Source: Nocardia wallacei
Lineage (GTDB): Bacteria; Actinomycetota; Actinomycetes; Mycobacteriales; Mycobacteriaceae
DNA: 64,000 bases
NCBI RefSeq assembly: GCF_014466955.1
Contig: NZ_AP023396.1
Coordinates: forward strand, 3,968,001-4,032,000
Direction: 5' to 3'
In this document: positions 1 to 13,071 of the stretch, one piece after another
Layout: every line of letters starts with the position of its first letter
Position numbering within the stretch: the stretch's first letter is position 1
Position numbers and translations under genes: made by a program
Notes under the pieces: generated by a model
What the model saw: the letters and a program-made list of their open reading frames with translations, nothing else
What the model was told of the DNA's origin: nothing
The model's database searches: none

Positions 1-433
1 ACTGGCGCAGCTTCACCAACTCCGGCGCCCGCTCCCCGGCCGCGGCGCGCGCCCGCGCGATGTCCTCGTCGTACTGCCGGCACCCCGAGTAGCCGCCCCA
101 CGCGGAGGTGGGAAACACCAGGGCCGAACCGATTCCGTCGTCGCGCATCCGGGTGACGGTGTCCTCCACCATCGGATGCCAGTTGCGGTTGCCGAAATAG
201 ATCGGCAATTCGATACCGGCACGGGCGAATTCGGCCTCGACCGCCGCGATGATGTCGCGGTTGAGCGCGTTGATCGGCGAGACGCCACCGAAATGCAGGT
301 AGTGCTCGGCGACCTCGGCGAGCCGCTCCGGCGGCACGCCACGCCCACGGGTGACGTTCTCCAGGAACGGCAGCACGTCCTCCGGCCGTTCCGGACCGCC
401 GAAGGACAGGACGAGCAGTGCGTCGTATTCCAT
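1..433 (-). CDS. hemH: Ferrochelatase (coproporphyrin-type, CpfC/HemH), N-terminal part, cut by the window edge
   Basis: Ferrochelatases insert ferrous iron into the porphyrin ring in the last steps of haem synthesis; the actinobacterial members act on coproporphyrin III. The visible 144 codons begin [15 protein letters not shown] and contain [15 protein letters not shown] and [14 protein letters not shown], characteristic of the N-terminal half of this family, whose members are usually near 340 residues. The rest lies left of base 1. The ATG follows a GAGG-type ribosome site and sits 50 bases after the inhA stop, so it is probably the third gene of a fabG-inhA-hemH operon. The same gene order occurs at M. 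tuberculosis Rv1483-Rv1485. The family call is firm; the exact substrate (coproporphyrin versus protoporphyrin) is inferred from phylum. Confidence 0.93.
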   Translation of the reverse strand, partial: MEYDALLVLSFGGPERPEDVLPFLENVTRGRGVPPERLAEVAEHYLHFGGVSPINALNRDIIAAVEAEFARAGIELPIYFGNRNWHPMVEDTVTRMRDDGIGSALVFPTSAWGGYSGCRQYDEDIARARAAAGERAPELVKLRQ

Positions 434-483
434 GCCCACCTCAGTTCACGTCGATGTCGCGACGGTCCGGAAGCCGGAAACGC

Positions 484-1320
484 TCAGTTTGCCGACCAGT
501 TCTCCGGGAACCAGGTGTTGTGACTGGCCCCGCCGTCCACGTAGATGATCGAACCCGTGGTGCCGGGCAGCCAATCCGACAGCAGGGTGACGATCGACTT
601 CGCCACCACGGTCGGGTCGTCGACGTCCCAGCCGATCGGGGAGGCGCCGTCCCAGTAGGTGTTCAGCATGGTCAGCTGCTTGGCGTCGTCGGTGGCGGTG
701 CCCGCGATGGCCTTGGCGGCGAGGGTCTTGATCGGGCCGGCGGCGATGAGGTTGGAGCGAATGCGCTTGGCCTCGCCCACTTCTCGCGCCACGTACCGGT
801 TCACCGACTCCAGCGCGGCCTTGGCCACACCCATCCAGTTGTAGTAGGGCAGCGCGGTGCGCGGATCGAAATCCATGCCGACGATCGAGCCGCCCTCGTT
901 CATCACCGGCAGCACGGCCCGCGCCAGCGAAGCGTAGCTCCACGCGGAGATCTCGAAGGACTTGGCGGCATCCGGGCCGGGACCCTCCAGGAACGGCTTG
1001 GCGTCGGGGCCCATCAGGGTGCGCGGCGCGAAGGCGATCGAGTGCAGCACGCCGTCGACACCCTCGGGGGCGAGTTCGCGCACCTTGTCCGGCAGCGCGG
1101 CCAGGTCGTCCTCGCTGGTGACGTCGAGGCCGATGGCCGGGGCGATCTCCTGCGGCAGCCGCTTGGCGATCCGGTCGATCAGCCGCAGCCGCTCCGGGAT
1201 GCCGGTGATGATCACCTTGCCGCCCTGTTCCTGCGCCACCTTCGCGGCGTGGAAGGCGATCGAGGAATCGGTGATGATGCCGGTGATGAGGACGGTCTTG
1301 CCTGCGAGCAATCCGCTCAT
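484..1320 (-). CDS. inhA: NADH-dependent enoyl-ACP reductase InhA
   Basis: InhA reduces trans-2-enoyl-ACP in the FAS-II cycle that elongates mycolic acid precursors, and is the isoniazid target in mycobacteria. The 278-residue protein has the InhA-type nucleotide site [11 protein letters not shown] near residues 15-24. It has a catalytic Y160/K167 pair in YNWMGVAK, and S94 in HSIAFAP at the same number as the M. tuberculosis enzyme. Length is close to the mycobacterial 269. It lies 55 bases after fabG and 50 before hemH on the same strand, so it is probably co-transcribed from a promoter ahead of fabG. An AGGAGA sequence lies about 12 bases before the ATG. Presence of InhA rather than FabI supports a mycolate-producing host. 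Confidence 0.96.
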   Translation of the reverse strand: MSGLLAGKTVLITGIITDSSIAFHAAKVAQEQGGKVIITGIPERLRLIDRIAKRLPQEIAPAIGLDVTSEDDLAALPDKVRELAPEGVDGVLHSIAFAPRTLMGPDAKPFLEGPGPDAAKSFEISAWSYASLARAVLPVMNEGGSIVGMDFDPRTALPYYNWMGVAKAALESVNRYVAREVGEAKRIRSNLIAAGPIKTLAAKAIAGTATDDAKQLTMLNTYWDGASPIGWDVDDPTVVAKSIVTLLSDWLPGTTGSIIYVDGGASHNTWFPENWSAN

Positions 1321-1375
1321 GAGTCGTCGGGTCTCCTGTTCGAGGTCTGCGGGGCCGGGAACGAGATCGAAATGC

Positions 1376-3227
<1,852 letters not shown>

Positions 3228-3231
<4 letters not shown>

Positions 3232-4238
3232 TGTCGGGGGACCTGTCCGGTCGGGGCGCCGAACGTGTGGCGCCGGGTGGACACGAACCGGACGACGTCG
3301 GCGATCCAATCCCGATCGGTGCGCAGGGTCAGCACCGGGGCGCCGCAGCCGCGCAGCGCCTGCTCGACCTGGCCGCGGTGCCGCTGCGCCGCGCGCGCGA
3401 AATCGCCGCGCAGCGTGGGCGTTACGGAGAACTCGCGGGTGCGGCCGGTCTCGGGATCGTGCAGCACCACGTCGCCCACGTCGGGCAGTTCCAGATCCAG
3501 CGGATCCAGCACCTCCACCCCGAGCAGATCGTGGCGGCCGGAGATGGCGCGCAGCGACCGTTGCCAGTCGATGTCGCCGAGGAAGTCCGAAATCACCACG
3601 GCCAGACCGCGTTTGCGCTGCGGCCGGCGCAGCGACTCGATCGCGCCGCGCAGGTCGCCGCGCACGCCGTCGGCCGCGTGCGGGGTGGTGGCGATGCTGC
3701 GCAGCATCGCCTGGGCGTGCACGCGCCCGGCCCGCGCGGGGATGCGGAACAGCCGCTCGCCGTTGGCGACGACCGCGCCGATCCGGTTGCCGCCGCCGCT
3801 GGTCAGGTGGGTGACCGCGGCCGCGGCGGCGACCACCAGATCGCGCTTCTGGCACAGCGCGGTGCCGAAGTCGAGGCTGGCGGACAGGTCGACCACGAGC
3901 CAGGTCTCGAGCTCGCGGTCGGCGATCATCTGCCGCACGTGCGGGTGCGTGGTGCGCGCGGTGACCGACCAATCCATCTGCCGCACATCGTCACCGGGCT
4001 GATACTCGCGCGCGTCGCCGGGTTCGGAGCCCGGGCCCGGGATGAGGCCCAGGTGATCGCCGTGCAGCACGCCGTCGAGGCGGCGCCGCACGGTCAGCTC
4101 GAGCGTCTTCAGCGCCGCCGACAGCCGCGGATCGTTCAACTGGCCGGAACGGAACGAAGGGGGTGCGGCACTTCCTCGGGTGGGTGGGGTCTTCGCTGGA
4201 TTCGTCACTGGGGCAACCGGATCCGATGCTCCGTTCAC
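3228..4238 (-). CDS. DUF58 domain protein (Rv1480 type)
   Basis: 336 residues. The first 35 are Pro/Ala-rich and variable. The DUF58 core begins with the REYQPGDDVRQMDWSVTARTT block typical of the family, and the C-terminal half resembles a degenerate VWA fold (VVDLSASLDFG). DUF58 proteins almost always sit between moxR and VWA genes and are presumed partners of the MoxR ATPase; biochemical function is not established. The ATG overlaps the moxR stop by four bases (ATGA) and its own stop overlaps the VWA start, so the three genes are translationally coupled. Same position as Rv1480 of M. tuberculosis. Confidence 0.9.
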
Positions 4239-5407
4239 GGACGCTGCGGCTGCTGCTGACCGACGGCCTGCTGACCGTTCGGGACGGGCGGCTGCGGCAC
4301 GCCCTGCTGCGGGCCCACCGCGGGCGCGGGCATCGGCGCGACCGGCTGCTGGTTCGGCGCGGGCGCGTTCGCCTGCGGCGCCACCTGCGGCAGGCCGACG
4401 GTCTGCAGCACGCGGCGGATCACGTCGTCGGGGCTGACCTCGTCGGCCAGCGCGTCGTAGGACAGCACCAGGCGGTGGCGCAGCACATCGGGCACCACCT
4501 CGACCACGTCCTGCGGGACCACGTAGTCGCGGCCGCGGATGAGCGCGACGGCGCGGGCGGCGGCGATGATGCCGAGGCTGGCGCGCGGCGAGGCGCCGTA
4601 GGCGATCCAGCCCGCGACGTCCTCGAGGCCGAACTCGGCCGGGTTGCGGGTCGCGGAGATCACCCGCACCACATAGTCGACCAGGGCGTGGTGGACGAAG
4701 GTGTTCGACGCCAGGCGCTGCAGCCGGATCAGCTCACCGGGCTCGAGGATCTGCTTGGGTTCCGGCGGGGTGACCCCCATCCGGTAGATGATCTCGCGCT
4801 CCTCCTCGATGGAGGGGTAGTCGACGACGACCTTGAACAGGAAGCGGTCGCGCTGCGCCTCGGGCAGCGGGTACACGCCCTCGCTCTCGATCGGGTTCTG
4901 GGTGGCCATCACCAGGAACGGGTCGGGCATCGGGAAGGTCTTGCCGCCGATCGACACGTGCCGCTCGGCCATCACCTCGAGCAGTGCCGACTGCACCTTG
5001 GCCGGCGCGCGGTTGATCTCGTCGGCGAGCACGAAGTTGGCCACCACCGGGCCCAGCTCGGTGTCGAACTCCTCGCGGCCCTGCCGGTAGATGCGGGTAC
5101 CGACGAGGTCGGTCGGCACCAGGTCGGGGGTGAACTGCACGCGGGAGAAGGTGCCGCCGACGACCCGTGCGAAGGTCTCGACCGCGAGCGTCTTGGCGAT
5201 GCCCGGCACGCCCTCGAGCAGCACGTGGCCGCGCGCGAGCACACCGACGAGCAACCGCTCGACCAGACGATCCTGGCCGACGATGACCCGCTTGACTTCG
5301 TAGATCGCCTTCTCCAGGGTCTGGACATCGCGCTCGAGGGTGGCGGGCGCCGGCGCGTCTTTCGCCGAATTCACCGTGCTCACACCATCAGTCGAAGTCA
5401 CAAACAT
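4235..5407 (-). CDS. moxR1: MoxR-family AAA+ ATPase
   Basis: 390 residues. The AAA core has Walker A GVPGIAKT near residue 65, Walker B VLADEINRAP near 130, and the MATQNPIESEG sensor block typical of MoxR proteins. The C-terminal 45 residues are a low-complexity Pro/Gln tail, common in actinobacterial MoxR1. MoxR ATPases are chaperone-like and work with the co-encoded DUF58 and VWA proteins. First gene of a three-gene coupled operon. Start: an ATG at 5407 and a GTG at 5401 are both plausible; the ATG is used. The family call is firm; the cellular client is unknown. Confidence 0.93.
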   Translation of the reverse strand: MFVTSTDGVSTVNSAKDAPAPATLERDVQTLEKAIYEVKRVIVGQDRLVERLLVGVLARGHVLLEGVPGIAKTLAVETFARVVGGTFSRVQFTPDLVPTDLVGTRIYRQGREEFDTELGPVVANFVLADEINRAPAKVQSALLEVMAERHVSIGGKTFPMPDPFLVMATQNPIESEGVYPLPEAQRDRFLFKVVVDYPSIEEEREIIYRMGVTPPEPKQILEPGELIRLQRLASNTFVHHALVDYVVRVISATRNPAEFGLEDVAGWIAYGASPRASLGIIAAARAVALIRGRDYVVPQDVVEVVPDVLRHRLVLSYDALADEVSPDDVIRRVLQTVGLPQVAPQANAPAPNQQPVAPMPAPAVGPQQGVPQPPVPNGQQAVGQQQPQRP

Positions 5408-5656
5408 CCCCGCTTTCGCCTAGTCCGGCCCCGTGAGGCTCGCCGCTGCATCTGTGGTTCACCAGCCGGTGCGTCGTGTCGGCCGCGGCGGCCGTCCGAC
5501 GTCACCCGGCGTGTTCCCCACCACTATTCCAGGTTCGACATCCTCCCCCAACGCAGCCAGGGGATTCCGACACGCCAACTCGCCGCGCGCCACGCGCGGC
5601 ATTGTGAACCCTAACGCAAATCCCGCCGCGCGCGCCTGAGAGGACACTGGGAGTCC

Positions 5657-7066
5657 TCAGGTGAGCAGTCGCACCGCGTACGGCATGATGCCCCCCTCGC
5701 GGACCGGCGAAACCTTCACCACGTCGCCGGATTCGGGCGCTTCGACCATTTTGCCGTCGCCGAGGTACAGCGCCACGTGCTCGCTGCCGTTGGCGCCCCA
5801 GAACAGCATGTCGCCGCGTTCGCGTTCGGCGACCGGCACCCGGGTGCCCATCGTGTACTGGTAGCCGCTGTAGTGCGGCAGGGCGATCCCGACTCCGGCG
5901 AAGGCGTAGATCATCAGGCCCGAACAGTCGAAACCGACCTTGTCGTAGTCGCCGTAGCTGTCGGCGACGCCGCCGTCGCGGATGCCGAGCGTGGGGCCGT
6001 TCTCGTCGCCGCCGCCCCAGGAATAGGTGACGCCCAATTGCGACATCGCGCGGTCGACCACGGTTTCGATCAGCTCCGACCGGCTGCCGGAGGGACGCGC
6101 CGGACGGTCGGGCAGCGAGGCATGCGGCGGGGGTGCGTTGTCGAGCTGGGTGTGCGGCCGCTTGCCCGTGCCCACCTGCGCGGCGCGGTCGTGGGCGGCC
6201 CGGTCGGCGGCCGCGCGGGTGGCGGCAGCGGCCGCGGCGGCCTGGGCGGCGGCCGCCTCGGCCTGGCGCTGGCGGTCCCAGGCCAGGAACGCCTCGCGCT
6301 GCCCCTGGAGCCCGGCCACTCGCTCGCGTGCCGCGTCGAGCCGCTGCTGGGCCGAATCTCGTTGGCCCAGTAGCGCGGTGCGTTGCGCGGCCTGTTGCTG
6401 CTGGGCGGCCTGGGCGGCGACGACGGCCTGCTGGGCGTCCAGTTTCTTCTGTTCGGCCGCGGCCGCGGCGGCGTCGGCGGTCTGCTTCGCCCGGCGCGCC
6501 GCCGAGTCCCGGTTGGCCTGCTCCAGCTGGGCCCGGCGCAGCAGCTGCAGGGCGTCCTGCCTGCTCTTGGAGGCCACACCGAGTAGTTGCGCCCGGTCGA
6601 GGGCTTCGGCCGGATCCGCGCCCGCGAGCACGTTCACCATCGATCCGGTCGCCGGTTGCGTGTAGGCCTCGATGGCGAACCGATCGAATTCGGTACGGGC
6701 CCTTGCCACTTGGGCACCGGCGGCGGCGAGGTCGCGGCTGCTGGCCTCGGCCGCCGCGTTCGCGGCATCGGCCGCCGCCCGTGCGGCCTGCAGGTCGACC
6801 AGGGCCTTGTTCACCGCCTCGCGGCGCAGCGCGACCTCGGTGTCGAGGCGGCGCAATTGCTGCTCGGCGGCGGCGACCTCGTTGATCAGCCCGCTGACCT
6901 CGGCCACGCCGGCATCCACCTGCCCGCCCGCGTCGGCGATGTCGCCGTCGCTCGGATTGGGCGGCGGCGCGGGCACCGCACCGGCCGCGCCGACCGACAC
7001 CGACAACGCGACCGCGCACACCAGCAACCCCAGCGCGACTCTGATCGAGGCCCCGTGCCGCCCCAC
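5657..7066 (-). CDS. ripA: Peptidoglycan endopeptidase RipA (NlpC/P60)
   Basis: Secreted D,L-endopeptidase that cleaves peptide stems at the septum for daughter-cell separation. A signal peptide (RVALGLLVCAVALSVSVGAAGA) is followed by a long Ala/Gln/Arg-rich coiled coil (about residues 45-290) and a C-terminal NlpC/P60 domain. Counting from the upstream GTG at 7072, the catalytic residues fall at C383 (DCSG), H432 (SEHVALYLG) and E444, the same numbers as in M. tuberculosis RipA. That GTG has only one base between it and AGGGAGG; the GTG at 7066 has seven, so 7066 is chosen (469 residues). In M. tuberculosis ripB lies between ripA and moxR1; here 249 bases without a gene occupy that place. 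Confidence 0.93.
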   Translation of the reverse strand: MGRHGASIRVALGLLVCAVALSVSVGAAGAVPAPPPNPSDGDIADAGGQVDAGVAEVSGLINEVAAAEQQLRRLDTEVALRREAVNKALVDLQAARAAADAANAAAEASSRDLAAAGAQVARARTEFDRFAIEAYTQPATGSMVNVLAGADPAEALDRAQLLGVASKSRQDALQLLRRAQLEQANRDSAARRAKQTADAAAAAAEQKKLDAQQAVVAAQAAQQQQAAQRTALLGQRDSAQQRLDAARERVAGLQGQREAFLAWDRQRQAEAAAAQAAAAAAATRAAADRAAHDRAAQVGTGKRPHTQLDNAPPPHASLPDRPARPSGSRSELIETVVDRAMSQLGVTYSWGGGDENGPTLGIRDGGVADSYGDYDKVGFDCSGLMIYAFAGVGIALPHYSGYQYTMGTRVPVAERERGDMLFWGANGSEHVALYLGDGKMVEAPESGDVVKVSPVREGGIMPYAVRLLT

Positions 7067-7454
7067 TCGCACACCTCCCTGGATCCCGCTCCGGTTCCCG
7101 GGGAACGAGGTTCACCGGGACTGCGCTGGGCGACCAGTTACCGGCATCGCCTCATGAGCCCCGACCGCACCGGACACCCCGGATACCCCAACGGTTGCTG
7201 TGGGCTCATATGACACTCTTTCCACTTCCGTGCCAATCGAAACCGTACGACACTTCTTGCACGGAGAAAACATCTGTCACAGAATGACAGGCTTGTAGTT
7301 CGACGGTAGCCGTGCAATAGCTGTTCTTGCGCGCGGATTTATGCGCGCAAAACGGACCGCACGTTCGGTAAAGCGCCCTGAAGAGACGCGAATGCCCCCG
7401 GTGACTCCTGGGAGTCGCCGGGGGCACATGCAGAGCAATCCGCCTCGGGTCTCG
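7067..7454. other. Intergenic region upstream of ripA; no gene seen
   Basis: About 390 bases between the 3' end of the Rv1476-type gene and the ripA start, both on the minus strand. The part nearest ripA is GC-rich with an imperfect hairpin (GGTTCCCGGGGAACGAGG). The middle (about 7200-7380) is distinctly AT-richer and probably holds the ripA promoter; I could not choose a convincing -35/-10 pair. A strong hairpin at 7393-7426 is listed separately. Confidence 0.5.
7393..7426 (-). terminator. Hairpin terminator after the Rv1476-type gene
   Basis: An inverted repeat with arms TGCCCCCGGTGACTCC and GGAGTCGCCGGGGGCA (one G-T wobble, minimal loop) lies 28 bases after the stop at 7455. No T-run follows, as is usual for high-GC actinobacterial terminators. 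Confidence 0.6.
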
Positions 7455-8027
7455 CTATTCAGCGCCTTTCCCGGCCGCCGCGCTGCCGGCGGCGGACTCG
7501 GGTCCGGGAGTGGTGTTCGCGCTGCGGCGCAGCTTCACGCGGTAGAGGACCACGACGACCACGGCGATGGCGGCGATGAAGATGCTCGCGGCGACCGTGG
7601 ACGAGACCGTCTCGGGGGCTTCCAGGCTGCCGACGAAAGCCTGGGCGGCCTCCGCGCTGTGACCGCCGTGCCGGTTCTTGGCCACGTCTTCCGCGCGCTC
7701 CAGGCGATAGCGGCTGATGGATTCGCTGTAGGTGCCGGCCCAGTCGTCGCTGAGCACCACGACGGTGCCGTGCTCGGTCTTGCCCACCTTGGTGGCCAGG
7801 TCACGCAGACTCGAGTCCGGCGCCGGGTTGCCCTCGACCACGACGATGCTCAACGGGATGCCGTTGTCGCGGGCGTCCTGGACGATCGCCGCCAGCTCAC
7901 CCTGCTTCTGCCCCTTCGGAGTGGCGACGTGGTTGTCCGCGAGATCGGCCAGGACCGCGTTCAAATCCGTGTCGTGCGGTAGCTCCGCGGTCTTGGGGGT
8001 GAGAACCGAGGTGTCAAAGACGGTCAT
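7455..8027 (-). CDS. Rv1476-family membrane protein
   Basis: 190 residues from the ATG at 8027 (an upstream in-frame ATG at 8066 adds 13 residues without family character). The N-terminal 140 residues resemble a small Rossmann-like TPM-type domain: SIVVVEGNPAPDSSLRDLA and GTVVVLSDDWAGTYSESISRYRLERAED. One membrane helix (about residues 146-168) and a basic, Pro/Ala-rich tail follow. The family is conserved next to acn and ripA in mycobacteria and relatives; no biochemical function is established. It diverges from acn, with 369 bases between the starts, and ends in a strong hairpin. Confidence 0.85.
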   Translation of the reverse strand: MTVFDTSVLTPKTAELPHDTDLNAVLADLADNHVATPKGQKQGELAAIVQDARDNGIPLSIVVVEGNPAPDSSLRDLATKVGKTEHGTVVVLSDDWAGTYSESISRYRLERAEDVAKNRHGGHSAEAAQAFVGSLEAPETVSSTVAASIFIAAIAVVVVVLYRVKLRRSANTTPGPESAAGSAAAGKGAE

Positions 8028-11213
<3,186 letters not shown>

Positions 11214-11245
11214 TCTGCGGTTTCGTCCACCGAGCGGGTTCGCTC

Positions 11246-11258
11246 GTACTGTGAGTAC
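11246..11258 (+). promoter_or_regulatory. Palindrome before acnR, possible autoregulatory AcnR half-site
   Basis: GTACTGTGAGTAC is a perfect inverted repeat (GTACT, three bases, AGTAC) 54 bases before the acnR start. It contains the right half (GTACTG) of the AcnR motif, but the left half is not conserved. It partly overlaps the terminator stem that follows acn. Function is a guess. Confidence 0.3.
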
Positions 11259-11287
11259 CCCCGCGTCGACGCGTTCGGCGCGGGGGT
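11257..11287 (+). terminator. Hairpin between acn and acnR
   Basis: Perfect nine-base arms ACCCCCGCG and CGCGGGGGT with a 13-base loop, 43 bases after the acn stop and 25 before the acnR ATG. It may attenuate rather than fully stop read-through, since acnR often follows acn in one transcript. Confidence 0.55.
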
Positions 11288-11311
11288 CCGTGCATCCCGA
11301 TGGAGGAGTCC

Positions 11312-11878
11312 ATGCCCAAGGTCAGTGACGACCATCTCGCCGCGCGGCGCAGTCAGATCCTGGACGGGGCGCGGAGCTGTTTCGCCGAATTCGGCTACGA
11401 GGGCGCCACGGTGCGCCGGCTCGAGGACGCCATCGGACTGTCGCGGGGAGCGATCTTCCACCACTTCCGCGACAAGGACGCGCTGTTCCTGGCGCTCGCG
11501 CACGAGGACGCCGCCCGCATGGCGGAGGTCGCGGCCACCCAGGGCCTGGTGCAGGTCATGCGCGACATGCTCGCGCGCCCCGAGGATTTCGACTGGCTGG
11601 GCACCCGGCTGGAGATCGCGCGGCGGCTGCGCACCGACCCCGAGTTCCGCGCGAACTGGGAGCAGCGCTCGGAGGAGCTGACCGCCGCGACCATCGCGCG
11701 CCTGGAGCGCCGCAAGGCGGCCGGGGCGCTGCGCGACGACGTGCCCACCGATGTCCTGCTCGGCTATCTCGATCTGGTGCTGGACGGGCTCATCGCCCGC
11801 ATCGCGTCGGGCCACGCCAACGACAACCTCTCGGCCGTGCTGGACCTGGTGGAGGCGTCGGTCCGCCGCAAGCAGTGA
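11312..11878 (+). CDS. acnR: TetR-family repressor AcnR (Rv1474c type)
   Basis: 188 residues. The N-terminal TetR helix-turn-helix (about residues 8-52) includes the recognition-helix block LSRGAIFHHFRDKDALF. The ligand domain follows without recognisable extra motifs. In Corynebacterium the ortholog represses acn; here it lies 98 bases downstream of acn and the acn promoter carries a full match to the AcnR motif. An ATG at 11300 is also in frame, but GGAGG lies five bases before the ATG at 11312, which sets the start and gives the family length (about 187). Probably co-transcribed with the thioesterase that follows. Confidence 0.88.
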   Translation: MPKVSDDHLAARRSQILDGARSCFAEFGYEGATVRRLEDAIGLSRGAIFHHFRDKDALFLALAHEDAARMAEVAATQGLVQVMRDMLARPEDFDWLGTRLEIARRLRTDPEFRANWEQRSEELTAATIARLERRKAAGALRDDVPTDVLLGYLDLVLDGLIARIASGHANDNLSAVLDLVEASVRRKQ

Positions 11879-11973
11879 GCGGAAAACCCCGCGCCGCAAC
11901 GATTTCCGCCGTCGTGACACAAACCACGCCCGATCCGGAAATAACCGGGCAGACGCCAGGAGTTCGCCGAGGT

Positions 11974-12417
11974 ATGACCTTTTCCGTGCCCGTCACCGTC
12001 CGCGGCTACGAACTCGATGTGAACGGCCACTTGAATCAGGCCGTCTACCACCAGTACGCCGAGCACGCGCGCTGGGAGGTGATGCGCGCCGCCGGGCTCG
12101 TCCCGGACAAGATCCGGCTGTCGGGGCTGGGGCCGGTGGTGCTGGAATCGACGGTCAAGCACCTGCGCGAACTGCATCTGGGCGACGAGGTGACCGTGAC
12201 CTGCGAGACCGAGTGGGGCGAGGGCAAGGTCTTCCGGATGCGGCAGCGGATCATCAAGCTGGACGGCACCGTCTCGGCCGAATTCGATGTGGTGCTCGGG
12301 CTGATGGACCTCACCGCGCGCAAACTCGTGCCGAATCCGACCGAGCGCTTCCTGGAACTCGTCGACTCCGGCGAGGTGCTCGGTCTCCGGCGCGGCGGGC
12401 ACGCGGCGGGTCGTTGA
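11974..12417 (+). CDS. Hotdog-fold acyl-CoA thioesterase (4HBT/YbgC type)
   Basis: 147 residues from the ATG at 11974. Hotdog thioesterases hydrolyse acyl-CoA thioesters. The diagnostic N-terminal block is present right after the start (VRGYELDVNGHLNQAVYHQY), with the Asp/Asn/His cluster typical of the 4-hydroxybenzoyl-CoA thioesterase-like group. A GTG at 11875 overlapping the acnR stop would add 33 residues of low-complexity sequence; coupling from there cannot be excluded. The substrate is unknown. Its position behind acnR is probably incidental. Confidence 0.82.
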   Translation: MTFSVPVTVRGYELDVNGHLNQAVYHQYAEHARWEVMRAAGLVPDKIRLSGLGPVVLESTVKHLRELHLGDEVTVTCETEWGEGKVFRMRQRIIKLDGTVSAEFDVVLGLMDLTARKLVPNPTERFLELVDSGEVLGLRRGGHAAGR

Positions 12418-12524
12418 GCGGTCAACTGAAAATCTTTCGGCGATAGGCGTTTACATTCCGGTGCCCCGTTGCGCGGCCGCACCTGAAATCTTCCGTTGTG
12501 AACCGAACGGCCCGACGGTAGAGC

Positions 12525-12530
12525 TATGAT
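12525..12530 (+). promoter_or_regulatory. Candidate -10 box for the graspetide-like operon
   Basis: TATGAT, a near-consensus -10 hexamer, lies 55 bases before the preferred start at 12586. A candidate ATG at 12526 falls inside it, which argues against that ATG being the start of the protein. No clear -35 at ideal spacing. Confidence 0.4.
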
Positions 12531-12585
12531 CCAGATCACGCTCGGCTTCCGTGGCAAACCGCGAGCAGATCGGAGACCAGCCCTG

Positions 12586-13062
12586 ATGCCTGAAACTCTG
12601 CACCCGTTCACCCCTGCCGCCGGATCGGCGCCCGAGCAGCGGGAGATCGTTCCCCCGCTGTCGGGCTACCTGGTGGCAGAGTCGGAGCACACCCTCAGCG
12701 TTCGCGTCGGCGAGGGCACGTGGACCTTCGACCGGGCGGATGTCCTGAGTATCGACGAGTCCGTCGGCGGGCGGAGCCGTTCCGAAGTGCCGGGCCGCCC
12801 CGTGCGGCTACGGATCCGGCCGGGCGCCATGGCGGACTTCACGCAGCGGCGGCGCATCGAGCTGACCGACCGCCCGATGACGTTGGCGCGGCGGCATTCT
12901 CCCGCGCTCGGTGACGAGGCGCTGCGCCGCCTGACCGAGGACTGGGCCCGCGCCCTGCGGCTACCCGCCACCCCCGGCGTCGGCGGCGCCACCTTCACCT
13001 TCTGCCAGACCCGCACCTCCGCGCGCAGCGACGACGGCACCGCCTGCGACAGTCTCGACTGA
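12586..13062 (+). CDS. Putative graspetide (omega-ester peptide) precursor with long leader
   Basis: 158 residues, no family recognised. Residues 1-130 look like a small beta-rich domain (SVRVGEGTWTFDRADVLSIDE, RPVRLRIRPGAMADF) followed by a helix (EALRRLTEDWARALRLP). Then comes a double-glycine site (GVGG, residues 131-134) and a 24-residue tail with eight Thr/Ser, four Asp and two Cys (C140, C154). Thr/Ser paired with acidic residues is what ATP-grasp ligases join in graspetides. The adjacent downstream gene, nine bases away, is an MvdD-type ATP-grasp ligase. Start: GGAGA nine bases before the ATG at 12586; an upstream ATG at 12526 lies inside a TATGAT box. The precursor role is inference from context and tail composition; it could instead be an accessory or recognition protein. 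Confidence 0.55.
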   Translation: MPETLHPFTPAAGSAPEQREIVPPLSGYLVAESEHTLSVRVGEGTWTFDRADVLSIDESVGGRSRSEVPGRPVRLRIRPGAMADFTQRRRIELTDRPMTLARRHSPALGDEALRRLTEDWARALRLPATPGVGGATFTFCQTRTSARSDDGTACDSLD

Positions 13063-13071
13063 GGCATCTCG

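Noticed and set aside
13..348. Short minus-strand frame at the left edge as a separate gene
   Set aside because: It is out of frame with the ferrochelatase, which reads through this stretch with clear family motifs.
7080..7250. Possible c-di-AMP (ydaO-type) riboswitch before ripA
   Set aside because: Such riboswitches precede some actinobacterial cell-wall hydrolase genes, and GGGGAAC- and GGTGAACC-like pieces occur here, but the conserved 3' block and the pseudoknot partners are not recognisable.
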